DNA of 11,776 nt, taken from positions 1 to 11,776 of the forward strand of contig JAQCIA010000029.1 of NCBI GenBank assembly GCA_027620105.1, in the 5' to 3' direction. Below are positions 1 to 6,169 of the stretch, in pieces. The position numbers were made by a program, and so were the translations under genes. Under the pieces are notes generated by a model, which was not told the DNA's origin, did no database searches, and saw only the letters and a list, made by a program, of their open reading frames with translations. This DNA comes from Verrucomicrobiota bacterium. GTDB taxonomy: Bacteria > Verrucomicrobiota > Kiritimatiellia > UBA8416 > JAIOPI01. Within the stretch, counting starts at the first letter, position 1, and the number at the start of each line of letters is the position of its first letter.

Positions 1-801
1 CCCGGCGCCGACGAGCCCGCTGACGGCCCCGATCACGGCGGACAGCCACACCATGTTGCGGAAGCGATGCGTCCAGAAACGCGCGGCCGCCGGCGGAATG
101 ACAAGCAGCGCGATCATCAGGATCAGCCCCACCGCCTGCAGGCCGATGACCGTGACGAAGACCACGAGCGCCATCAGGATGATGTCGAGGCGCGCCACGG
201 GCCAGCCCCCAGCCGCGGCATATTCCGCATCGAAGCACAGCAGGGTGAATTCCTTGAACAGGGTGGCGCAGGCGACGATCACCACGGCCGCCGCGCCGCC
301 GATGAGCCACGCATCGCGCGCGAGCATGGAGGCCGTCTTGCCGTAGATGAAGGACTCCAGCCCCGCGGCATGCCCCTGCGTCATCTGTTGAATCAAGCCG
401 AGGATGGCCACGCCGAGGCCGAAGAAGACGCTTAACACGATGGCCAGCGCGGCATCTTCCTTCAGGCGCGACTGGTTGCGAATCAGCAGGACAACCCCCA
501 TGCCTAGCAGGCCGGAGACGATGGCTCCCGCAAGGAGCCCGGGCAGCCAGCGGCCGTTGCCGCCTGCCGCGGTCATGACGAGGTAGGCGATGCCGATGCC
601 CGGCAGCGTGGCGTGGCTCAGCGCGTCACCCATGAGGGCCCGCTTGCGCAACAGCATGAACGAACCGATCACGCCGGCCGCCACGCCGAGCAGCATGGTG
701 CCCAGCACCACCACACGGGTGTTGTAATCCGTGAGCGTGAGCACCCGCAGCCACTGCTCCAGCGAGGGCCACGCGACGGAGGTGTCGGTGAGCGAGTTCA
801 T
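1..801 (-). CDS. Metal-ion ABC transporter permease (ABC-3 family), 3' end cut by window edge
   Basis: Inner-membrane channel subunit of a manganese/zinc/iron-type ABC importer. The 267 residues present are strongly hydrophobic, with likely membrane segments near residues 30-51, 86-107, 118-137, 166-181, 204-234 and 250-264. The family-typical stretch RKRALMGDALSHATLPG (residues 52-68) and the late VGLILMIALLVIPPAAAR (224-241) are characteristic of the TroC/TroD/ZnuB/MntB group. The ATG at 801 directly follows the TAG stop (802-804) of the upstream barrel gene. No good ribosome binding site is visible, so translation is probably coupled. The frame is open to base 1; known relatives run to roughly 270-300 residues, so only the last helix and tail are missing. 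The metal cannot be told from the permease. A second permease, as in troCD systems, could lie beyond the edge. Confidence 0.93.
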   Translation of the reverse strand, partial: MNSLTDTSVAWPSLEQWLRVLTLTDYNTRVVVLGTMLLGVAAGVIGSFMLLRKRALMGDALSHATLPGIGIAYLVMTAAGGNGRWLPGLLAGAIVSGLLGMGVVLLIRNQSRLKEDAALAIVLSVFFGLGVAILGLIQQMTQGHAAGLESFIYGKTASMLARDAWLIGGAAAVVIVACATLFKEFTLLCFDAEYAAAGGWPVARLDIILMALVVFVTVIGLQAVGLILMIALLVIPPAAARFWTHRFRNMVWLSAVIGAVSGLVGAG

Positions 802-1677
802 CTAGAAGCGGCGTGACAAGCCGAGGAACGGGTTGTAGTCGGGCGCGGATTCGGTGACGCCGAAGTTGCAGCCGAGATCGAGCTGGGTGTGATCGCCGAA
901 GCCCCAGGTGAGGCCCGCGGCCGCTTGCCCCACCCATTCGAAGCCGGGCGCGTTACCGGTCACGGCGACGAATTCCACGTAGCCCCCGAGACTGCCGATG
1001 ATGTCGTGGCTGAACGTGATCGAGTTCAGGAATTCGGCATCGTAGCCGTCGTTCGCGGCATTGCGGACGACATCGACCTCGGTCATCAGGCCCATGCCCC
1101 AGTCGCGGGGCAAGGCCACGGCGAGCGGAATGATGAGGCCGCCCTCCGTCTTGCCGTTGCGCAGACTGGAGGCCGACAGGGGCCATTTCACAAACGGCAT
1201 CACGGCCAGTGCGGTTTGGCCGCCGTCGTTTCCCCAGAGGTTTATTTTCAGCCGGGTTTGCACGTCGCCGAAACCGGAGGCGGTGTCCTCGGTGGCGGCG
1301 GTCCGATCATCGACCCGTGTGTGTACGTAGGTATCGAGTACAAACTGGACGTCCACCTGGTTCAGCAAGCCCATTTTCAGATTGAGCGGCGAGATCATCC
1401 ACGTTTCGGTGCGCACATCGCCGGCGCCGGAGCGGTTCCGGTCAAACGTCGCATTCACGAAATCCATTTCCACTTGGTAATGCCCCGCATCCACGGTGTA
1501 GGCCGACTCCGTCTGGTCCGGGCGGTCGGTGCTCAACGCGCGCATCAGCGCGGGCGGCGTCGGGTTGAACAGGTGGTATGCGCCCTTGTCCGGGGCATGT
1601 GCGGGTGTTCCGGCGGCGCAAAACCGGGCGGCGCAGAGGAGGGCGGGGATCGCGATCATCCATGGGGTGGTGTGCAT
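802..1677 (-). CDS. Outer-membrane beta-barrel transporter-like protein (MetA-pathway phenol degradation/PF13557 type)
   Basis: Predicted 291-residue outer-membrane protein. It begins with a signal peptide (hydrophobic residues 6-22, likely cleavage after the AHA at 26-28). The mature part has the family opening STDRPDQTESAYTVDAGHYQ (residues 49-68), followed by alternating amphipathic strands, GFGDVQTRLKINLWG (135-149), and a C-terminal Arg-Phe typical of barrels handled by the BAM machinery. I chose the ATG at 1677 because it starts a clean signal peptide and has GGAG 11 nt upstream (1689-1692). A TTG at 1719, overlapping the ATPase stop, would add 14 polar residues and looks less likely. 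It sits between the ATPase and permease genes of a metal ABC importer, so a role in passing metal across the outer membrane is inferred. The family itself is poorly characterised and the substrate is unknown. Confidence 0.8.
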   Translation of the reverse strand: MHTTPWMIAIPALLCAARFCAAGTPAHAPDKGAYHLFNPTPPALMRALSTDRPDQTESAYTVDAGHYQVEMDFVNATFDRNRSGAGDVRTETWMISPLNLKMGLLNQVDVQFVLDTYVHTRVDDRTAATEDTASGFGDVQTRLKINLWGNDGGQTALAVMPFVKWPLSASSLRNGKTEGGLIIPLAVALPRDWGMGLMTEVDVVRNAANDGYDAEFLNSITFSHDIIGSLGGYVEFVAVTGNAPGFEWVGQAAAGLTWGFGDHTQLDLGCNFGVTESAPDYNPFLGLSRRF

Positions 1678-1715
1678 GTGTGTGTTGTCTCCGTTGTTGT
1701 GTTCGTGAGCTGCGC

Positions 1716-2549
1716 TCAATGGCGTGCGATGCGCGCCAGCGCCTGGCCGGCCTCGTCGAGCAGGGTCAGCTTGCCGCCGTAAGTCTTGTGGAGGTTCTCC
1801 GGTGTGAAGACCTCCGCGGTCGGGCCGCTGGCGACGATGCGCATGTTCAGCAGGATGACATGGTCGAAATATTGCGGCACGGTCTGCAGGTCGTGATGGA
1901 CGACGAAGACGGTCTTGCCGGAGCGGATCAGCTCCTGGAGCAGGACGATGATGGCCTGCTCGGTGGCGGCATCCACGCCGGAGAACGGTTCGTCCATGAA
2001 ATAGATCTGGGCGTCCTGGACCAGCGCGCGCGCCAGAAAAACGCGCTGCTGCTGACCGCCGGAGAGTTGGCTGATCTGGCGGAGCGCGTAATCGGCCATG
2101 CCCACGCGGGCGAGGGCTTCGAGGGCCGCGTTACGACCCGCGCGACGCACGGGACGGCACCAGCCGATGCGGCCGTAGCGCCCCATGGTGACCACGTCCA
2201 GCGCGTTCACCGGAAAATCCCAGTCCACGCTTTCGCGCTGGGGGACATATCCCACGTGCGCGCGCTGCCGGGCGTAGGGTTCGCCGTAGATGCGCACGGT
2301 GCCCGACGCCCGCGGCACAAGATCGAGCACGGCCTTGATCAGGGTGCTCTTGCCCGCGCCGTTCGGGCCGACAATGCCGATCAGCCCCCCCTCGGGCGCG
2401 TCGTATTCGATGTCCCACAGCACGGGCTTGTGGTGGTAGGCGACGGTCATGTCGTCGATCGACAAGGGGGCGCGGGCGGGATGTTCTTCGCCGAGCGAAT
2501 CGATACGCGGGAGCGCCGTGCGCATCAGGCTGGGTGAGTTGCGCTGCAT
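1716..2549 (-). CDS. Metal-ion ABC transporter ATP-binding protein (Mn/Zn/Fe type)
   Basis: Cytoplasmic ATPase that powers the importer; 277 residues from the chosen start. Complete nucleotide-binding motifs are visible: Walker A GPNGAGKST (61-69), Q-loop Gln104 in VPQRESVDWDFPV, signature LSGGQ (162-166), Walker B IYFMDEP (182-188), D-loop SGVD (190-193) and switch His219. The region TVAYHHKPVLWDIEY (35-49) and the QRESVDWDFP stretch are typical of the manganese/zinc subgroup. The open frame runs back to 2915, but that part lies antisense-frame within the binding-protein gene and is not protein-like. The ATG at 2549 comes 4 nt after the binding-protein stop, with GGGAG about 12 nt upstream. 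A shorter start at 2525 is possible. The stop codon at 1716-1718 overlaps an alternative TTG start of the barrel gene. Confidence 0.93.
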   Translation of the reverse strand: MQRNSPSLMRTALPRIDSLGEEHPARAPLSIDDMTVAYHHKPVLWDIEYDAPEGGLIGIVGPNGAGKSTLIKAVLDLVPRASGTVRIYGEPYARQRAHVGYVPQRESVDWDFPVNALDVVTMGRYGRIGWCRPVRRAGRNAALEALARVGMADYALRQISQLSGGQQQRVFLARALVQDAQIYFMDEPFSGVDAATEQAIIVLLQELIRSGKTVFVVHHDLQTVPQYFDHVILLNMRIVASGPTAEVFTPENLHKTYGGKLTLLDEAGQALARIARH

Positions 2550-2553
2550 ATTT

Positions 2554-3591
2554 TTAGCGTGCTCCCGCAGGGTGGCCGTGCGGCGGGGCCAGCCGCCCAT
2601 TGCATCCCCCTTCCGGCGCGTCGCCGCCAAGCGCGCGGGCAACCAGGGTGACGTTGTGATCCAGCATGCCGATGTACGTGCCCTCGTAGGTGCCCTCGGC
2701 GCCCATCGCGTCGGAGAACAGTTCGCCGCCGACGGCGACGGCATGCCCCCGCGCCTGCGCGCCTTCCACAAGGGAGCGCACGTTCTTATCCGGGACGCTG
2801 GACTCCACGAACACGGCGCACACGTTGCGGTCAACGAGGGTGTCGACGAGCCTGCGGATATCCTCGAGCCCCGCCTCGGACTCGGTGGAAATGCCCTGGA
2901 TGCCGCGGACGTCAATGCCGTAGGCGCGCCCGAAGTAGTTGAATGCGTCGTGGGCGGTGATCAGCACGCGGCTGCGTTCGGGGATGCTTTGGATGGCGGT
3001 TTTCGCGTAGGCGTGGAGTTTCTCCATCTCCAGGAGGTAGCGCTCGGCGTTGGCGGTGTAGGCTTCGCGGTTGTCCGGGTCGTATTCGCCGAGGGCCTTC
3101 GCCACGGCACGCACGGCCTGCATCCAGGCGCCGACGTCCATCCAGACGTGCGGATCGTGGTGGCCTCCCGCTCCCGGCAATTCGAGCAGGTAGGACTCTT
3201 CCAGGAGTTCGGTCACGGCATATACCGGTTTGCTCCGTGCCATCTGAACGAGCGTATCGACCATGCGCCCTTCGAGCAGCAAGCCCGAATACAGAATTAC
3301 GTCCGCCCCCATCAGGGCGGCCACATCATTGCGGGTGGGGCGATAGAGGTGCGGGTCCACGCCTGTGCCGATAATGCCTTTCACGATGGCCTTATCCCCG
3401 GCCACTTCCTGCGCGATATTACGGACCATGCCCACCGTCGCCACGATGGTATAGGGAGACTGGCGCGCCGGCGCGCCTTGCGGCGAGGCCCTGGCGGGAT
3501 CCGGCACATCGGAGCGTGAACAGCCGAGCCCCGGCGCCAGCGTGGAAACGCACAACAGAAGGGCAGCAAGCGAACGGCGGAGTATATGCAT
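2554..3591 (-). CDS. Metal-binding lipoprotein, solute-binding component of ABC importer (TroA/ZnuA family)
   Basis: Lipid-anchored receptor that captures a divalent metal and hands it to the permease; 345 residues. The N-terminus is a lipoprotein signal with lipobox LGC, Cys24 being the lipidated residue. Likely metal ligands by family alignment are His81 (GVDPHLYRP), His148 (DPHVWMD), His214 (TAHDAFNYFG) and Asp294 (FSDAMG). A His-His-His-Asp set is that of TroA, which binds zinc or manganese. The long His-rich loop common in ZnuA is absent; only GGHHDPH remains. The GISTESEAGLEDIRRLVD helix (233-250) is family-typical. The last 24 residues are Gly/Pro-rich and not conserved-looking. The ATG at 3591 has AGGA with an 8-nt spacer. 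First gene of the operon, below a probable metalloregulator operator. Confidence 0.93.
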   Translation of the reverse strand: MHILRRSLAALLLCVSTLAPGLGCSRSDVPDPARASPQGAPARQSPYTIVATVGMVRNIAQEVAGDKAIVKGIIGTGVDPHLYRPTRNDVAALMGADVILYSGLLLEGRMVDTLVQMARSKPVYAVTELLEESYLLELPGAGGHHDPHVWMDVGAWMQAVRAVAKALGEYDPDNREAYTANAERYLLEMEKLHAYAKTAIQSIPERSRVLITAHDAFNYFGRAYGIDVRGIQGISTESEAGLEDIRRLVDTLVDRNVCAVFVESSVPDKNVRSLVEGAQARGHAVAVGGELFSDAMGAEGTYEGTYIGMLDHNVTLVARALGGDAPEGGCNGRLAPPHGHPAGAR

Positions 3592-3664
3592 CGGATGTAT
3601 CCTGACTGAAGGCCGGTCCGGCGTGTCCCGAATGCGGCCATGATTAGCGGATCAAAACTTAATA

Positions 3665-3680
3665 TTTAGGTGAACCTAAA
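3665..3680. promoter_or_regulatory. Probable DtxR/MntR-family operator (inverted repeat)
   Basis: The sequence TTTAGGTGAACCTAAA is an inverted repeat with 7-bp arms (TTTAGGT / ACCTAAA) around a 2-bp centre. It resembles the TTAGGT...ACCTAA core recognised by DtxR/IdeR and by MntR/SirR-type repressors. It lies 74 bp upstream of the start codon of the metal-binding lipoprotein, in a short AT-rich patch of an otherwise GC-rich region, and falls where a -10 element would lie relative to a TTGACG on the minus strand. Metal-dependent repression of the importer is the natural inference. No regulator gene is in this window. Confidence 0.6.
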
Positions 3681-3696
3681 CCATGCGTACACCCGG

Positions 3697-3702
3697 CGTC
3701 AA
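3697..3702 (-). promoter_or_regulatory. Possible -35 box of metal importer operon
   Basis: On the minus strand TTGACG matches a sigma-70 -35 hexamer at five of six positions. The inverted repeat operator begins 16 bp downstream, so any -10 hexamer would be covered by it. The -10 itself (TTTAGG or TTAGGT) is a poor match, which leaves the promoter assignment weak. Confidence 0.3.
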
Positions 3703-4143
3703 TGGCATTCCATCGACAGTCCGGCTTGTAGCCGCTATGAAGTGACGCGTCGCACGTTTCGCACCACACAGGCCGCAGCGTCCGACGCATGATGACAGGC
3801 ATAACCATGATCGCGGCGGGCATTGGCTCGGAGACCGATGTTGTCAGGACCGATGACGTCGATGGGCGGCGGGAGCTTTCCTTTTCGGCCCTTTGCAACC
3901 AGCTGCAGAACACGGCCAGCGACCACGCCCATCGGGATTTTGGCATTGATGATCGTGATGATCAGCAGATCGGGTCGCGACCACGCGCGGGAGGGCGCTG
4001 CATGTCGGCGCGACGCCGCCCGGTCCGCGGCCCCAAACACATGCACGATGTGCCCCTGGGTGATCGCCCCGGCGCGCGCGACCGACTAATTCCATGACCA
4101 CGAGAATCGTATCTGCATGTGAAACCGGCGCGCCCACGGCGGA

Positions 4144-4701
4144 ATGCATGTGAACGCTAGCACCCCAGACTCCCGCCCCGAGAAACTCGAAGCCTTCGAG
4201 CGCCTGGTGGCGGCTTATGAAGCGCCTTTGTTGCGCTATGCCACGCGCCTGCTTGGCAATGCCGACCTGGCGCAGGATGTGGTGCAGAACGCGTTCCTGA
4301 CGTTGTTTCGCAAATGGCGCGATGCGCTCGAACCCAGTCCGCAACTCTCTTCCTGGCTCTATCGCGTGACGCACAATTCCGCCGTTGACTATCTGCGCCG
4401 GGAGAAGCGCTTGAATGCGCTGCACACGCGAGACGCCGAAGAGCGTCCGCAGGAACTGCCGCCGGATCGCGGCGCCGCTTTTCTGATCAGCGAGGAGGCG
4501 GCCGCCGCCGCACGGGCCCTGCATGCCCTCGATCCGCGCGAGCAGCAACTCGTGATCCTCAAGGTCTACGAAGAAAAATCCTATCGGGAGATCAGCGAAA
4601 TCAGCGGCCTGAGCGTATCGAATGTGGGCTATATTCTACACCACGCGATGAAGAAACTCGCGGTAGCCATTCGCGCGGGGCGAACGAATCCGGAATCCTG
4701 A
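4144..4701 (+). CDS. ECF-type RNA polymerase sigma factor
   Basis: Alternative sigma factor of 185 residues, directing RNA polymerase to a specific promoter set. Region 2 spans about residues 17-88. It includes DLAQDVVQNAFLTLFRKW (41-58), which contacts core polymerase, and the -10-recognising SSWLYRVTHNSAVDYLRREKR (69-89). Region 4 spans about 124-172, with the helix-turn-helix KSYREISEISGLSVSNVGYI that binds -35 DNA. The linker is short and acidic, as in group 4 sigma factors. The start is uncertain: ATG at 4144 sits directly on its GGCGGA, whereas GTG at 4150, two codons on, would have that GGCGGA 6 nt upstream and may be the true start. It is followed after 7 nt by an anti-sigma factor gene, the normal arrangement. 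Confidence 0.92.
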   Translation: MHVNASTPDSRPEKLEAFERLVAAYEAPLLRYATRLLGNADLAQDVVQNAFLTLFRKWRDALEPSPQLSSWLYRVTHNSAVDYLRREKRLNALHTRDAEERPQELPPDRGAAFLISEEAAAAARALHALDPREQQLVILKVYEEKSYREISEISGLSVSNVGYILHHAMKKLAVAIRAGRTNPES

Positions 4702-4708
4702 GGTACGT

Positions 4709-5152
4709 ATGGCCACGCAACAACATGACAAGGCGAATTTGGATGCGACTAGCGGGCGCTGCGAGGACATCCAGGAATTGCTCTTTGATTTTGTGTCGCA
4801 CGAGCTGGAAGCCTCGCGCGCGGACCTTGTCCGACGGCACCTCTCGCGCTGCCCAGCCTGCAAGCGCGAAGCCGCCGAACTGCTTGAAACCGTGACCGCC
4901 TTGCGCGCCGCGACCGAAGCAACGGCCCCCACCCACGTATCCGCCGACCGCCGCGAGCGGATGGCCTGGACGGTCATGCACCCGGTACGCGACTGGCTGC
5001 GCGAACACCACCTGCTGATTTCGTTGGTGCTGGCGGCAATTTTGGTGGCCATTGCCTGGGTGATCGTGGATAGAGTGGCGCCGATGAAGCAGGACCCGCT
5101 GCCCGAAGGGATCGAAGTGGAAATCGTTCTGGATCCGCCCGCGAGGCCATGA
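4709..5152 (+). CDS. Membrane-anchored zinc-finger anti-sigma factor
   Basis: Predicted partner that holds the upstream sigma factor inactive at the membrane; 147 residues. The N-terminal half has the ZAS/zf-HC2 pattern: Cys18 followed by His44-x3-Cys48-x2-Cys51 (HLSRCPAC). One hydrophobic segment (about 102-121) would anchor it in the inner membrane, leaving a short tail of about 26 residues (to 147) on the outer face. That tail is too small for a sensing domain, so the signal may act on the zinc site or through another protein. The ATG at 4709 follows GAGG (4700-4703), which overlaps the sigma stop codon. Its own stop overlaps the pdxA start (ATGA), implying coupled translation. What signal relieves the inhibition cannot be read from the sequence. 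Confidence 0.85.
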   Translation: MATQQHDKANLDATSGRCEDIQELLFDFVSHELEASRADLVRRHLSRCPACKREAAELLETVTALRAATEATAPTHVSADRRERMAWTVMHPVRDWLREHHLLISLVLAAILVAIAWVIVDRVAPMKQDPLPEGIEVEIVLDPPARP

Positions 5153-6162
5153 CGGCAGCCGCGTCACCATCCTTGCCCCGCGTCGCCATCACCATGGGCG
5201 ACCCCGCCGGGATTGGGCCTGAACTGTGCCTGCGCGTGCTGAACGACCCGGCGGTGCTCGCGTTGTGCACCCCCCTGGTCTTTGGCGATGTTGGCGTGTT
5301 GGCGCGAGTTGCGGCACATGCCGCGTTGCCGCCCCCGACGGCACGCGTGTTGCCCCCATCCGCCCTCGCGGACAAATCTGCGTCCGGTCCCGCCATCGTT
5401 GACTGCGGCTCCGTGCACTCAGGCGCGATCACGCCCGGGACCATTCAGGCTGGCTGCGGCCGCGCGGCACTCGCCTATATCGGCCAGGCCGTCGACGCGG
5501 CCATGGCCGACCACGTCGAAGCGGTGGTCACGGCACCCGTGCATAAGGAGGCCCTCCACGCGGCCGGCTGCCCGCATCCCGGGCATACGGAACTGTTGGC
5601 GGAACTCACCGGCACACGTCAGGTGTGCATGATGATGGCCTCCGACGACCTGATCGTCAGTCTGGCCACGATCCACGTTGGCCTCGCGCAGGTCCCGGAA
5701 CTGCTGTCGATTCAACAGATTGTCGACACGACCGCGCTGACCATTGATGCTTTGCGGCGACTGGGCAAGGCGTCCCCGCGCGTTGTCCTTTGCGGCCTGA
5801 ACCCGCACGCCGGCGAGGGCGGGCTATTTGGCCGCGAAGAGATCGAAATCATCGCGCCGGCGATTGCGGAGCTGCGGCGGTTGGGTTTCGCTGCTGAAGG
5901 GCCGATTCCCGCCGACACCGCGTTCATTCCTGAGCGTCGTCGCCAGACGGACGCCTACATCGCCATGTATCACGACCAGGGATTAATCCCCTTCAAAATG
6001 CTCGCCTTCGAGCGCGGCGTGAACATTACACTGGGACTGCCGATCGTGCGCACGTCGGTGGATCATGGAACGGCATTCGATATTGCCTGGCAGGGGCGTG
6101 CATCTCCGACGAGCCTCGTCGAAGCAATTCGGTGGGCGGTGCGGCTCGCCGGGACACACTGA
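5149..6162 (+). CDS. pdxA: 4-hydroxythreonine-4-phosphate dehydrogenase
   Basis: Cytoplasmic NAD-dependent enzyme of the DXP-dependent pyridoxal phosphate pathway. It oxidises 4-phosphohydroxy-L-threonine, and the product decarboxylates to 3-amino-1-hydroxyacetone phosphate, the substrate of PdxJ. The 337-residue length is normal. Landmarks in order are TMGDPAGIGPE (15-25), TAPVHKEALHAAGCPHPGHTELLA (128-151, read in two parts) with substrate-binding His146-Thr147, and three predicted metal-ligand histidines: His176 (LATIHV), His220 (GLNPHAGEGG) and His275 (YHDQGLIPFK). The start ATG overlaps the anti-sigma stop in an ATGA, so it is the third gene of the sigma/anti-sigma operon. Some PdxA relatives (PdxA2 type) act on other 4-phosphorylated sugar acids. 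Canonical motifs favour vitamin B6 synthesis but do not exclude that. Confidence 0.95.
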   Translation: MTAAASPSLPRVAITMGDPAGIGPELCLRVLNDPAVLALCTPLVFGDVGVLARVAAHAALPPPTARVLPPSALADKSASGPAIVDCGSVHSGAITPGTIQAGCGRAALAYIGQAVDAAMADHVEAVVTAPVHKEALHAAGCPHPGHTELLAELTGTRQVCMMMASDDLIVSLATIHVGLAQVPELLSIQQIVDTTALTIDALRRLGKASPRVVLCGLNPHAGEGGLFGREEIEIIAPAIAELRRLGFAAEGPIPADTAFIPERRRQTDAYIAMYHDQGLIPFKMLAFERGVNITLGLPIVRTSVDHGTAFDIAWQGRASPTSLVEAIRWAVRLAGTH

Positions 6163-6169
6163 AGCACCC

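Larger units (their letters stand above)
3592..4143. other. Intergenic region between divergent operons
   Basis: About 550 bp separate the start of the metal importer operon (leftward) from the sigma factor gene (rightward). The left part holds the importer promoter/operator region described separately. In the rest I see no RNA gene and no convincing protein. A 103-codon minus-strand open frame (3735-4046) has an AGGGG about 10 nt before its ATG and GC-rich third positions, but I recognise no family in it. A plus-strand frame (3789-4097) overlaps it and looks like its shadow or noise. No clear promoter for the sigma factor could be picked out. Confidence 0.6.

Noticed and set aside
889..1782. 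Long plus-strand open frame (297 codons) over the barrel gene
   Set aside because: It is antisense to a gene with signal peptide and family motifs, and its translation is His/Gly/Arg-rich with no recognisable domain, as expected of shadow frames in GC-rich DNA.
2550..2915. Upstream extension of the ATPase frame by 122 codons
   Set aside because: It overlaps the metal-binding lipoprotein in another frame and is Arg/Ser/Pro/Ala-rich; the ATPase domain begins after the ATG at 2549.
3612..3622. GCCGGTCCGGC inverted repeat in the leader of the importer operon
   Set aside because: Arms of 5 bp around a single base cannot form a hairpin loop, and such GC palindromes are common at this base composition.
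3947..3963. Direct repeat TGATGATC-G-TGATGATC in the intergenic region
   Set aside because: It is short and not repeated elsewhere in the window. It equals repeated Ile codons in the minus-strand open frame, so it is more likely chance or coding than a binding-site array.
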